Of a stretch of DNA of 64,000 bases, positions 8,857 through 17,107 are shown piece by piece; within the stretch, counting starts at the first letter, position 1, and every line of letters begins with the position of its first letter. The translations under genes and the position numbers were made by a program. Source of the stretch: DASQPR01 sp963836785 (GTDB lineage: Bacteria; Actinomycetota; Actinomycetes; Mycobacteriales; Micromonosporaceae); contig CAWIKW010000005.1 in the NCBI GenBank assembly GCA_963836785.1, positions 62,001-126,000 of the forward strand, read 5' to 3'. The notes beneath the pieces are model-generated. The model did not search any database. It was not told the origin of the DNA and was given only the letters and a program-made list of their open reading frames with translations.

Positions 8857-9179
8857 AAGACCAGCGTGACGGAGCGAGACGTACCAGATGGTGAAGTTCG
8901 GCCAATTAGCCCCGCACACCCCCAGTGATGAGCAAAATCGGCATATGACACAGGAGCCGTTATTTGCCACAGTTCGTCTGGTCACTTCGGTGGCTGGGCT
9001 TGGCTAAACGTCGCCCGTGGGGCAGTTGCGTCATTTCCGAATTAACTTCGCTAATCGTCGCTATTGTCGATCTCTAGTCAGCCGATCGGCGCAGCGACGG
9101 AGGTGGAATGGGCAGCGAACGTCCGCCTCAGGCCTTGGGGCGGTCGGGAAGGTCACGATTACGGAAGGAATGATCAGTC
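8857..9179. other. 323-nt intergenic region, AT-richer than its surroundings
   Basis: Divergent region between the truncated membrane protein and the DUF7144 gene. The stretch 8925-9080 is clearly richer in A+T than the coding DNA, consistent with a bidirectional promoter region. I see no RNA gene or strong inverted repeat. Confidence 0.5.
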
Positions 9180-9593
9180 ATGAATTCCATGACGAGTTCC
9201 ACCGGCCGCCCGCGCGCCATGGTGACGGGCGGGGTCGTCTTCGCCGCCGTCCTGCTGATCTTCGGCGGCGCGATGGCCATCATTGAAGGCATTGTCGGGA
9301 TCGCGAAGGACGACCTGTACGTCTCCACGCCGAACTACACCCTCAAGTTCAGTACGACGGGGTGGGGGTGGATCCACCTGATCATCGGCATTGTCGTCGT
9401 GCTGGCCGGCTTCTACCTCTTCACCGGGGCCACGTGGGCACGCTGGATCGGCATCCTGGTCGCCGCGGTATCGGCGTTCTTCCAATTCTTCTTCATCCCG
9501 TACTACCCGTTCTGGGCGCTGACCCTGATCGCGATCGACATCTTCGTGATCTGGGCGCTCGCGACGGCACGACGAACGGACGAGGTCGCGTAA
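9180..9593 (+). CDS. DUF7144 family membrane protein
   Basis: 137 residues with four membrane helices: residues about 16-38, 62-80, 87-108 and 112-130. The pairings GWGWIHLIIGIVVVLAGFYLF and WARWIGILVAAVSAFFQFFF are the family core found in many actinobacteria. No catalytic residues and no known function; four-helix proteins of this type are often induced by stress. GGAAGGA lies about 10 nt before the ATG. The gene stands alone, followed by transporter debris. Confidence 0.8.
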   Translation: MNSMTSSTGRPRAMVTGGVVFAAVLLIFGGAMAIIEGIVGIAKDDLYVSTPNYTLKFSTTGWGWIHLIIGIVVVLAGFYLFTGATWARWIGILVAAVSAFFQFFFIPYYPFWALTLIAIDIFVIWALATARRTDEVA

Positions 9594-9643
9594 CGACATA
9601 CGGGCGGCATCATCCGGCGCATGGTGGCGTCACTAGCAGGGAT

Positions 9644-9885
9644 CATGGCGGCGCTGCGAAGTCCGTCGCCGGCCTGACCGTACGGACCGTACTAGCGTCC
9701 GAATCCGACGGGCGGTACGCCACCATCGCCGGCGTGCCGCCCGTCGTCGGCCGCTACGCGGCGGTTCCGGCGATCGTGCTCCATGCGCTGCTCGGATCGG
9801 GGTGCCGCTGGTCGGCTTCGCCGAGGGTCTTGGTGCGGCGAAGACGTACGCGGCCAAGCCCGGCTACGAGATCAACGCACCAAAC
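9644..9885 (+). pseudogene. remnant of a SulP-type anion transporter
   Basis: Two pieces of a SulP (SLC26-like) permease survive in different frames. Frame 2 from about 9659 to 9801 reads VAGLTV...YATIAGVPPVVG-x-YAAVPAIVL-x-ALLGSG, the conserved first membrane segments. At 9802 the frame changes and reads VPLVGFAEGLGAAKTYAAK then GYEIN, which in intact SulP lies roughly 200 residues later. The middle of the transporter is therefore deleted and the rest is gone. Substitutions such as an Arg in VVGRYAA also break hydrophobic helices. It cannot make a functional protein. Confidence 0.75.
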
Positions 9886-10071
9886 TGCCCCGAGGCGACG
9901 CAGGCCGCCGTCGTGATCGCGGCTCGCCGTCGCCGTCATGAGCGCCGGTGTCGTTGCGTACCAACGGGTCACGCTCTGGCTGTTTGTCCGTTCCCGGCGG
10001 CATCCGGCGCCGGCCATGACGGCGTTCTCCACCGTTCGGGACATTTCGCGACCGTGATCGGATACAACCAA
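9886..10071. other. non-coding debris before the FGE gene
   Basis: No intact gene. One frame (about 9938-10055) contains VVAYQRVTLWLFV, faintly like a late helix of UPF0104/lysylphosphatidylglycerol-synthase-type proteins (typically VxAYRxxTFWLP). It may be a second gene relic; this is weak. The FGE start at 10072 has no clear ribosome site in this stretch. Confidence 0.3.
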
Positions 10072-11061
10072 ATGATGAGCGTCGTCGAGCGTGAGGTTGC
10101 CGCGCCCCGTCCCGCGTCCCCGAAAGGCATGGTGTGGGTGCCGGGTGGATCGTTCCGGATGGGGTCGGCCGACTTCTACCCGGAAGAGCGACCGGTCCAC
10201 GACGTCAGCGTCGACGGCTTCTGGATGGATGAGCACCCGGTGACCGTGGCTCAGTTCCGGCGGTTCGTGAAGGCGACGGGCCACATCACGAGCGCCGAAC
10301 GCGCGCCGGAACCGGCCGACTACCCAGACGCGGATCCCGCGCTTCTCGTGCCGGGATCGCTGGTGTTCCACCGCGCGGCCGGCCCGGTGCCGCTCGATGA
10401 CGTCCGCAATTGGTGGGCCTGGGTGCCCGGAGCCGACTGGCGGCACCCGGAAGGTCCGCACAGCACCGTCGACGGCCGGCAGCGACATCCGGTCACCCAC
10501 GTGACGTACGCCGATGCGATGGCCTACGCCCGCTGGGCCGGCAAGCAACTGCCGACCGAGGCGGAGTGGGAATTCGCGGCGCGCGGCGGCCTCGTCGGTG
10601 CCACGTTCGTCTGGGGCGACGAGTTTGCTCCGGGCGGGCGGATGATGGCCAACACGTGGCAGGGCGAGTTTCCGTGGCAGAACCTGATGCTCGACAAGTA
10701 CGACGGCACGTCGCCGGTCGGCGCCTTTCCGGTCAATGGCTACGGCCTCGCCGACATGACCGGCAACGTGTGGGAGTGGACGGCCGACTTCTTCACCCCC
10801 AACCACTCCGGCCGAGCGCACCGGCGATCGACCGACATACCGCATTCGGCCACCAGGGGCCGCGACGCGTGCTGCGTACCGGCGAACCCGCGGGTTGACG
10901 AGCCGGCGACCAGCGAAAGCATTCCGCGGCGGGTGATTAAGGGCGGCTCGCATCTGTGCGCACCGAACTATTGCCTGCGCTACCGGCCGGCCGCGCGCCA
11001 AGGCGAGGCTGTCGATACGTCCACCGGCCATGTCGGATTCCGTTGCATAGTACGGCCCTGA
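10072..11061 (+). CDS. formylglycine-generating enzyme (sulfatase-modifying factor)
   Basis: 329 residues. Aerobic FGE oxidises the Cys of a CxPxR motif in type I sulfatases to formylglycine using a bound copper ion. The family start MVWVPGGSFRMGS, the mid region PTEAEWEFAARGG, GLADMTGNVWEWT and the end RVIKGGSHLCAPNYCLRYRPAAR followed by GHVGFRC are all present. The two cysteines in HLC-x3-YC match the copper-binding active-site pair, so this is a genuine FGE and not a SUMF-like relative lacking them. ATG 10072 (or 10075) gives a normal N-terminus. No sulfatase is visible in the window; its substrate must be elsewhere. Confidence 0.9.
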   Translation: MMSVVEREVAAPRPASPKGMVWVPGGSFRMGSADFYPEERPVHDVSVDGFWMDEHPVTVAQFRRFVKATGHITSAERAPEPADYPDADPALLVPGSLVFHRAAGPVPLDDVRNWWAWVPGADWRHPEGPHSTVDGRQRHPVTHVTYADAMAYARWAGKQLPTEAEWEFAARGGLVGATFVWGDEFAPGGRMMANTWQGEFPWQNLMLDKYDGTSPVGAFPVNGYGLADMTGNVWEWTADFFTPNHSGRAHRRSTDIPHSATRGRDACCVPANPRVDEPATSESIPRRVIKGGSHLCAPNYCLRYRPAARQGEAVDTSTGHVGFRCIVRP

Positions 11062-11120
11062 CTGGTCCTACCCGAGGAAGCCTCGGGTAGGAGTCGCGCC
11101 CGGCACCCGTGCCAGTTGAC

Positions 11121-11158
11121 TTGACTCAGGTGAGCCCGGTTGGCTCAGGTGAGCGCTG
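11121..11158 (-). repeat. 2 x 19-bp tandem repeat spanning the epoxide hydrolase stop
   Basis: Two adjacent 19-bp units share TTG(A/G)CTCAGGTGAGC. The stop codon (TCA on the + strand, 11145-11147) lies in the second unit, and the first unit repeats it just downstream. Confidence 0.85.
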
Positions 11159-12344
11159 CGAAGAACCCTCGCATGTCGCCGACGAGGAGATCCGTCGCTT
11201 CGTGCGCCGCGTAATGACCACCGGCGTTGCGCGGGCCACCGGTCGGTAGATTCGCGTCGTACGTGTGCCAGCTCACGATGTTCGTGTGGTCGCGCTCGGC
11301 CAGCGGCCGGATCGATTCGAAGTCTCCAGCGAACATGGCGAGCCCGATCGGCGCCGTCGTCGGTTCGCCGGGCTTCTCGGTCGTGTGCGCATCCTCGTAG
11401 TAGAACCGGAGCGCCGAACCGGCCGTCCGGGTGAGCCAGTAGATGGCGACGTTCGCGATGACGAACTCGGCGTCGAGGTTCTCGCCCATCAGCTGCGCAT
11501 TCCACGCGAGCAGCCCGATCGGCGAGTCGCTGATCGCGAACGCCAGCGTCTGCGGCTGCTGGCTGTGCAGCGTGTTGAAGGAGAACATGTTCTCGTAGAA
11601 CCATTGCAGCTTCTGCAACGCGGCGTAGTCGGCCGGCGTGAACGACGCGAACTCGGCCGGGTCGCCGGTCGGGAATGAGAAGAGCTGCGTGACGTGTACG
11701 CCGATCACGTGCTCCGGGTCGATGCGACTCATCTCCGGCGCGATCATGGATCCGCCGTCGTTACCGGCTGCCGCGTATCGGTCGTACCCGAGACGGTGCA
11801 TCAGTTCGACGAAGGCTCGCGCCGTGCGGTGGCGGTCCCAGCCGGCCTCGCGCGTCGGGCCGCCGAATCCGAAGCCCGGCAGCGACGGAATGACCAGATG
11901 GAACGCCGGATCGTCGACCGATGACGGCTCCGTGAGCGGCGCCACGAGGTCGAGGAACTCGACGACCGATCCGGGCCAGCCGTGCATCACGATGAGTGGC
12001 GTGGCGTCCGGGCGGGACGACCGTACATGGAGGAAGTGGATGTCCTGCCCGTCGATCTCGGTCAGGAACTGCGGGTACGCGTTCAGCCTCGCCTCGAACG
12101 CCCGCCAGTCGAATTCCGTGCGCCAGTAGCCGGCCAACGCGCGGACTCGCGCATTCGTCATGCCGTACGAACCGTCGGTGCCGGGAATCTCGTCGGGCCA
12201 GAGCGTGCGGTCGAGTCGGGCCTGCAGGTCATCGAGGTCGCTCTGGGGAACCTCGACACGGTACGGCCGGATCGCCGTTGCTGCCTCGTCGGTCGCGTTT
12301 GCGGCGCGCCCGGCGGATGCGTGTGCGTTCGAAGTGGTCGACAT
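11145..12344 (-). CDS. epoxide hydrolase (EHN domain, alpha/beta hydrolase)
   Basis: 399 residues. An N-terminal EHN domain (about 25-135: IRPYRVEVPQSDLDDLQARL, then WRAFEARLNAYPQF and FLHVRS) precedes the alpha/beta hydrolase fold. HGWPGS is the oxyanion loop with the family's typical HGWPG, GNDGGSM carries the nucleophile Asp, and GGHYAAHEATD carries the catalytic His near the C-terminus. The enzyme should open epoxides to diols by an Asp-ester intermediate. It is divergent from a TetR gene; the two share a 91-nt promoter region with two matching inverted repeats, so that TetR probably represses it. Confidence 0.92.
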   Translation of the reverse strand: MSTTSNAHASAGRAANATDEAATAIRPYRVEVPQSDLDDLQARLDRTLWPDEIPGTDGSYGMTNARVRALAGYWRTEFDWRAFEARLNAYPQFLTEIDGQDIHFLHVRSSRPDATPLIVMHGWPGSVVEFLDLVAPLTEPSSVDDPAFHLVIPSLPGFGFGGPTREAGWDRHRTARAFVELMHRLGYDRYAAAGNDGGSMIAPEMSRIDPEHVIGVHVTQLFSFPTGDPAEFASFTPADYAALQKLQWFYENMFSFNTLHSQQPQTLAFAISDSPIGLLAWNAQLMGENLDAEFVIANVAIYWLTRTAGSALRFYYEDAHTTEKPGEPTTAPIGLAMFAGDFESIRPLAERDHTNIVSWHTYDANLPTGGPRNAGGHYAAHEATDLLVGDMRGFFAALT

Positions 12345-12370
12345 TGGGATGCTCCCTCAAATGATGGACC

Positions 12371-12418
12371 GGAATGCTTCGTTCCGTTCTAGATTAGCAG
12401 AGCGGAACGATCCGTTCC
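12371..12418. promoter_or_regulatory. paired TetR operators GGAACG-N3-CGTTCC
   Basis: Two 15-bp palindromes lie in the divergent region: 12371-12385 (GGAATGCTTCGTTCC, one arm mismatch) and 12404-12418 (GGAACGATCCGTTCC, perfect arms). Their centres are 33 bp apart, about three helical turns, so two dimers could bind the same face. They are the likely sites of the adjacent TetR protein. Confidence 0.7.
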
Positions 12419-12435
12419 AGTGATATCGTCAACTC

Positions 12436-13125
12436 ATGCCGAAGAAGTTCGTCGCCGAGACGCCAGGCATCGACGGAACGCCTGATGCGACCGCGGCCGC
12501 CGTGGCGCCGGGGTTGCCTGGTCGCCGTGGGCAGGCGGCCCGAAACGATGCCGTGATCCTCGACGCTGCCCGCGATGTGTTTCTCGCCGACCCGAAGGCG
12601 CCCATCGCCGCGGTCGCCGAGCGGGCCGGCGTCGGCATCAGTGCTCTCTACCGGCGGTACGCGAGCAAGGAGGACCTGCTCCGTACGCTCTGCCACGAGG
12701 GTCTCCGACGGTTCATCACGGAAGCCGAGGCGGCGAGTGCCGTGGCCGACGAGTGGAGTGCATTGAGCGGTTTCCTGGAAGCCATCGTCGACGCCGACGT
12801 GCATTCACTGACGGTCCGCCTGGCCGGCACGTTTGCACCGACCACCGAGATGGGCCGCGATGCCGAGCGTGCCAACGCCATGGCCGAGCAACTTTTCACG
12901 CGCGCATGCCGCGCGGGAAGGATTCGTGACGACGCGGTCGTGGCCGACATCGGGCTGCTGCTCGAAGGATGCGCCGCGATCCGGGTGCCAGATCCTTTAC
13001 GTACCAAGCAATTGCGCCGCCGCTATCTGGCACAGCACCTCGACGGGCTGAGCCGCCATGACGCGGCCGCCCTGCCCGGACCGCCGCCCTCCGCCGGCGA
13101 ACTCAATTGGCGGTGGCAGCGGTAA
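12436..13125 (+). CDS. TetR family repressor
   Basis: 229 residues. After a disordered N-terminal tail of about 30 residues comes the HTH: RNDAVILDAARDVFLADPKAPIAAVAE then RAGVGISALYRRYASKEDLL, the canonical TetR recognition-helix region. The C-terminal ligand domain is about 135 residues and includes AEQLFTRACRAGRIRDDAVVADIGLLLEG, a pattern common in regulators of xenobiotic or efflux genes. Transcribed away from the epoxide hydrolase gene, with the shared operators between them; autoregulation is likely. The inducer is unknown, perhaps an epoxide or hydrophobic substrate (inference). Confidence 0.9.
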   Translation: MPKKFVAETPGIDGTPDATAAAVAPGLPGRRGQAARNDAVILDAARDVFLADPKAPIAAVAERAGVGISALYRRYASKEDLLRTLCHEGLRRFITEAEAASAVADEWSALSGFLEAIVDADVHSLTVRLAGTFAPTTEMGRDAERANAMAEQLFTRACRAGRIRDDAVVADIGLLLEGCAAIRVPDPLRTKQLRRRYLAQHLDGLSRHDAAALPGPPPSAGELNWRWQR

Positions 13126-13152
13126 CACCCGCCGGCGTCGCGTGGACGACAG

Positions 13153-13192
13153 TCGCGACCGGGTCGTGACCGGGCCGCGACCGGGTCGCGAG
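13153..13192. repeat. 3.6 x 11-bp tandem repeat between convergent genes
   Basis: Units TCGCGACCGGG, TCGTGACCGGG, CCGCGACCGGG and a partial copy. Lies between the convergent TetR and CDF genes. The units contain short complementary stretches and could fold, but there is no T-tract. Confidence 0.8.
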
Positions 13193-13227
13193 TAGGCCGA
13201 CCCATTAGGTCTTGGTTGGATCGCGGA

Positions 13228-14229
13228 TCAGCGGTCGGTGGCGTCGTTGCGGGCCCGGATCTGCCGCTGCAGTTCATGATCGCCGCGAGGCACCGGTTCG
13301 ATGAAGACCGTTTCCACGTCGGGAAAATGCTCAGCCAGTACATCGTGGAACCGTACGCAGGCCCGCTCGGCCTCGGTCGCGGAAAGCGAATCGACGAAGT
13401 CGACGCGCGCACAGACCAGGAGCTTTCCCGTGCCGATCATCATGGTCAGGACGTCGACCACGCTCAGCACCTCGGGCTGAGCTTCGAGACAGTCACTGAT
13501 CGCTTGGACGAGCCTCGGATTGGCCTGCTTACCGATCAACAGACCGACGTTCGTACGCGCCAGTTCGAACGCGACAACAATCAACAGGACGGCGATCGCG
13601 AGCGCGGCGATGCCGTCCCAGACCGAGTTGCCGGTGACCTGGCGTAGGACCAGACCGGCCGCGGCGAACACCAGTCCGACGAGAGCGGCCGAGTCCTCCA
13701 TCACCACCGACTTCACGGTCGGGTCGTCGGGCTCGAGAACATACTGGCCGACGCTGACGTCGGTGCGTCGCGACTCCCGTCGCAGCCGGCCGGTCGCCTG
13801 ACGTAGCGAGGTAGCTTCGACAATCGCCGACAGGCCGAGCACGACGTAACCGATGATCGGCGACTCGGCGCTGTGCTCGCCCTCGACAATTGTCGAAATG
13901 CCCTGGTAGACGGAGAATCCGGCGCCGAGGGCGAAGATGGTCAGTGCCGCGAGCAGCGACCAGAAATAGCGCTCCTTTCCGTAGCCGAACGGATGCCGGC
14001 GATCCGGCGGCTTGTCCGACCGGCGCACCGCAGTCACGAGAAACAGCTCGGTCGTGCAATCGCCGACCGAGTGCGCCGCTTCGGCCAATAGACCAGCTGA
14101 CGCGGACAGGACACCGGCGACCGCCTTGATCGCCGCGACGGCGAGGTTGACGAGCAGCGCGATGATGATCGTCTTCATGCTGTCGTCGCCGTGGTGGCGC
14201 TCGTCTGCGTCCGATTCCCGCTCTGCCAC
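13228..14229 (-). CDS. cation diffusion facilitator (Zn/Co/Fe exporter family)
   Basis: 333 residues. Six membrane helices in the first 215 residues, with AEAAHSVGDCTTELFL in helix 2 and VVMEDSAALVGLVFAAAGLV in helix 5 supplying the transport-site His/Asp residues, then a cytoplasmic ferredoxin-like domain (about 220-325: VQAISDCLEAQPEVLSVVDV, ADHFPDVETVFIEP type). HPFGYGKERYFWSLLAAL is the loop typical of CDF proteins. It exports divalent metal in exchange for protons; the metal cannot be told from sequence. GTG start at 14229 with GGAGGAGG upstream. No metal regulator sits next to it. Confidence 0.9.
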   Translation of the reverse strand: MAERESDADERHHGDDSMKTIIIALLVNLAVAAIKAVAGVLSASAGLLAEAAHSVGDCTTELFLVTAVRRSDKPPDRRHPFGYGKERYFWSLLAALTIFALGAGFSVYQGISTIVEGEHSAESPIIGYVVLGLSAIVEATSLRQATGRLRRESRRTDVSVGQYVLEPDDPTVKSVVMEDSAALVGLVFAAAGLVLRQVTGNSVWDGIAALAIAVLLIVVAFELARTNVGLLIGKQANPRLVQAISDCLEAQPEVLSVVDVLTMMIGTGKLLVCARVDFVDSLSATEAERACVRFHDVLAEHFPDVETVFIEPVPRGDHELQRQIRARNDATDR

Positions 14230-14503
14230 CCGCCGCCTCCTCCGATCGACCTGGCCGGCGATCCGGCGGCACCAGCCGGCGGAACGATCTCGCGTTGGTC
14301 ATGCCCACGTCCCCCGATCGCAAACGGCCAAGCCGTCCTCCTTGTGGCGCGTACGGCGGCACCTGCTTGACGTTGCTCGTCGCCCGCCGATCTGGTGGTA
14401 TGTCCAACAATGGAGCGGCGCTGATTTCGATCGATATGGCCAGATGAACCGCGTCCACGTCGTACGGTGCGAATGAGTCTCGCGTCACCCGGAGAGGAAG
14501 CTC

Positions 14504-14947
14504 GTGACACTGCCCGACAACGCCGACGTCATTGATCTGCTGTTGCACCAGCACCATGAGGTGAAGCGGTCGCTCGCCGAGGTCGAGACGCTCGAGGGAG
14601 ATTCGAAGATGGCGGCCTTCTCCCGCCTGGAGAAGCTGCTGTCCTCGCACGAGACCGCCGAGCAGCAGGTCGTGCATCCGGTGACTCGCGACCACGCCGG
14701 AAATCCGGGGCTCGCGCAGGATCTGGTGCACGACGAGGACGACGCGACGGTGAAGATGACCGAACTCCACGGTCTCGGCGCCGGCAATCCGGATTTCGAC
14801 CCGAAGTTCATCGCTCTGCGCGATGCCGTCCTGGGACACAACGCTCGTGAAGAGTCGGAGGAGTTCCCGCTCCTCCGCCAGACCCAGTCCGTGCAACGGC
14901 TCGAGGAGATGGCCGACGATCTGCGGGCGGTTCAATCGATGCGTTAG
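14504..14947 (+). CDS. hemerythrin-domain protein
   Basis: 147 residues, a single hemerythrin/HHE four-helix bundle. Candidate di-iron ligands: LLHQHHEVK (residues about 13-20), LLSSHETAEQQVVHP, DLVHDEDD and the last helix GHNAREESEEFPLL. HHE proteins bind a non-haem di-iron centre and take part in oxygen, nitric oxide or redox sensing; the exact role here is unknown. GTG start at 14504 with GAGAGGAAG upstream. Monocistronic by spacing: 274 nt separate it from the divergent CDF gene and 160 nt from the next gene. Confidence 0.88.
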   Translation: MTLPDNADVIDLLLHQHHEVKRSLAEVETLEGDSKMAAFSRLEKLLSSHETAEQQVVHPVTRDHAGNPGLAQDLVHDEDDATVKMTELHGLGAGNPDFDPKFIALRDAVLGHNAREESEEFPLLRQTQSVQRLEEMADDLRAVQSMR

Positions 14948-15107
14948 CCGGCCTTCATACAGGTGCCGGGCTCGACCGCGGTGTCGTACGCCGGGGGCAA
15001 GGCCGGTGCTCGGCGACGAGTTTTCCCTGTATTTGGGCTAAATCACGACTGCGGCGGCGATACGCTCCAAGCCAGTCAGCAGTCGAAGGGGCTCCGGTGA
15101 GCAGACC

Positions 15108-15602
15108 ATGTTGATCGTGACCACCGACGAGGTTCCGGGTCGGCGGATCGACACCGTCATCGGCGAGGTGGTCGGCCTGACGGCCCGGACCTTGAACCCG
15201 TTCAGCGAAGGCATCAAGCGCGTGGACGGCCGGGCCACCAGGGAGATGGTCCCGTCGCTCCTGCGCTGGCGCCGGGACGCGATCGCCAATCTTGCCGCCG
15301 AGGCCGAACTGCTCGGCGCAGACGCCGTTATCGGCATGAAGTTCGACAACCGCATCCTCTCGTCGGCGTGGACCGAGATCTGCGCGTACGGCACCGCGGT
15401 CCTGCTTGTCCCGATGGCCGTACGCGCGGACAACATCGGTCGCGCGCGGCCCGCGCCACCGGTCGCCGTACGTCTGCCGACCGTCGATCCGATGCGCTAC
15501 CTGCCCAGCGGCGGATCCGGCACAAGCTCCGATGCCTCGGGCGTCGACCCGGCCGGTGTCGACATGTCCGGGAGCAGCGGCGGCCTGGGCGACGGAACCT
15601 GA
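15108..15602 (+). CDS. YbjQ/heavy-metal-binding family protein
   Basis: 164 residues. Residues 1-103 are the YbjQ (DUF74) domain: IVTTDEVPGRRIDTVIGEVVGLTAR, then ARREMVPSLL-type helix and EAELLGADAVIGMKFDNR. YbjQ forms pentameric rings; a metal-binding role has been proposed but is not proven. The last 60 residues are a Gly/Ser/Pro-rich tail, longer than in most homologues. A TTTTCCCTGTATTTGGGCTAA stretch about 80 nt upstream may belong to its promoter, but I would not assign a sigma factor. Confidence 0.82.
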   Translation: MLIVTTDEVPGRRIDTVIGEVVGLTARTLNPFSEGIKRVDGRATREMVPSLLRWRRDAIANLAAEAELLGADAVIGMKFDNRILSSAWTEICAYGTAVLLVPMAVRADNIGRARPAPPVAVRLPTVDPMRYLPSGGSGTSSDASGVDPAGVDMSGSSGGLGDGT

Positions 15603-15895
15603 CCGTACCGACCGGGCGAGATCGCCGGGACGGCAGCGGTCGCGCCCACTCAGGACTTCGCAGACTCCTGGCGCGGTCGGTTGCCGACGTCGTACGGGAC
15701 GGCGCAGACGCTGATGCCGCAGTGATTCATGAGCGCAACCGCGAGCGGGATGGTCCGCTGGTTGTGCATGATCTGCTGCCACGGTGGATAGCCAGTTCCG
15801 TCTCGCCGCCGCGCACCCTGACGAGAAAGCGCGGATGTGGCGAGAATAGGCGGAGATTCGGCATAGCAGCGGTTGGATACGGGTAGCACCCGTAC
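15603..15895. other. 293-nt intergenic region with one possible small ORF
   Basis: Between the YbjQ gene and the SDR gene. The + strand shows no start with a ribosome site. The - strand holds the 39-codon frame annotated separately at 15650-15769. Confidence 0.5.
15650..15769 (-). CDS. possible 39-residue peptide with two cysteines
   Basis: A short frame beginning MHNQRTIPLAVALMNHCGI and containing HCGISVC, ending QESAKS. Most of its codons end in G or C, like real genes here, and the composition is less Arg-rich than typical spurious frames in this DNA. There is no convincing ribosome site (GGCAGCAG is the nearest purine stretch), and the frame stays open upstream (GYPPWQQI), so it could instead be the tail of a decayed gene. 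Unrecognised. Confidence 0.25.
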   Translation of the reverse strand: MHNQRTIPLAVALMNHCGISVCAVPYDVGNRPRQESAKS

Positions 15896-16921
15896 ATGAC
15901 GGATCCGCGAACCATAGTGGTGACTGGTGCCAGCGGCGGTGTCGGCCGGGCCGTCGCCCGGGCGTTCGGGGAGCGGGGCGACCGGGTCGCGCTGCTCGCC
16001 CGGGGTGAGTCCGGACTCATCGGGGCGGCGGCCGACGTGGAAAAGGCCGGCGGCGAGGCTCTGTCCATTCCGGTGGACGTGGCCGACTTCGAATCGGTCG
16101 ATAAGGCCGCCGATACGGTCGAGCGCGAGCTCGGGCCGATCGACGTCTGGGTGAACGTGGCCTTCACCTCCGTGTTCGCGCCGTTCGTCGAGATAGAGCC
16201 GGACGAGTTCCGACGCGTCACGGACGTGAGCTACCTCGGATACGTGTACGGCACCCACGCCGCGCTGACCCGGATGCTGCCCCGTGACCGCGGCGTCGTC
16301 GTACAGGTCGGATCGGCGCTCGCTTACCGCGGAATCCCGTTGCAGAGTGCCTACTGCGGCGCCAAGCACGCGATCCAGGGCTTCAACGAGTCCGTGCGAT
16401 GCGAACTGTTGCACCAACGAAGCCACGTCCGCACGACGATGGTCCAATTGCCGGCGGTCAATACGCCCCAGTTCAGCTGGGTGTTGTCCCGCCTGCCGCG
16501 CAAAGCTCAGCCCGTGCCGCCGATTTATCAGCCCGAAGTCGCGGCTCGGGCGATCCTCTTCGCGGCGGACCATCCGCGGCGCCGGGAGTATTGGGTCGGG
16601 GGGTCGACCGCGGCGACGCTGGCCGCGAATGCCGTCGCCCCGGGACTCCTGGACCGCTATCTGGCTCGGACCGGATTCACATCCCAGCAGACCGACCAGC
16701 CGCGAGACCCGCGGCAGCCGGCGAATCTCTGGAAGGCGGCCGATCGCCGCGCGGGCCGGGACTTCGGCGCCCATGGCGCGTTCGACGGCCGGTCGACCGA
16801 GCGCAGCGCGCAGGTTTGGCTGTCACAACGGCATGGCCTAGTCGCCGCCGCGATCGGCGCAGGAGCGGTGACGGCAGCGGCGGTCGGATTCGCCGGACGA
16901 CGGTTGTCCGGCCGCCGCTGA
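15896..16921 (+). CDS. SDR family oxidoreductase with C-terminal extension
   Basis: 341 residues. A classical short-chain dehydrogenase in residues 1-240: VTGASGGVGRAVA (NAD(P)-binding Gly motif), NVAFTSVF in place of the usual NNAG, and the catalytic Ser and Tyr-x3-Lys in VGSALAYRGIPLQSAYCGAK. The TGASGGVG and the RRPREYW-x-G-like segment late in the fold fit the subgroup found fused or linked to membrane association. The last 100 residues are not SDR: a charged linker and a final short Ala/Val-rich helix (about 318-335) that could anchor the protein in the membrane. Substrate unknown. Confidence 0.88.
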   Translation: MTDPRTIVVTGASGGVGRAVARAFGERGDRVALLARGESGLIGAAADVEKAGGEALSIPVDVADFESVDKAADTVERELGPIDVWVNVAFTSVFAPFVEIEPDEFRRVTDVSYLGYVYGTHAALTRMLPRDRGVVVQVGSALAYRGIPLQSAYCGAKHAIQGFNESVRCELLHQRSHVRTTMVQLPAVNTPQFSWVLSRLPRKAQPVPPIYQPEVAARAILFAADHPRRREYWVGGSTAATLAANAVAPGLLDRYLARTGFTSQQTDQPRDPRQPANLWKAADRRAGRDFGAHGAFDGRSTERSAQVWLSQRHGLVAAAIGAGAVTAAAVGFAGRRLSGRR

Positions 16922-17107
16922 GGCAAGGGGCTGATCGAGCCGCTGAGCCGGGGCGTCGGAACGGGCTCGGCGTTGGCTGTCCAACCAGCGAAGATGACCG
17001 ATTCCCCGGTCTGCGCGCGGGCGCCGTGTCAGGGTTAGCTGGGCAGCTATTTGGGCAGACATCACTCAAATGGCCGCTTCGTCGCAGCCCGTGGAGGTGA
17101 GCTCGCC

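Noticed and set aside
9900..10060. Second pseudogene of lysylphosphatidylglycerol-synthase type
   Set aside because: Only about 13 residues look similar (VVAYQRVTLWLFV), too little to claim; mentioned as a possibility under the intergenic entry.
14360..14405. Promoter TTGACG...TATGTC before the hemerythrin gene
   Set aside because: The spacer would be about 23 bp, too long for a normal promoter.
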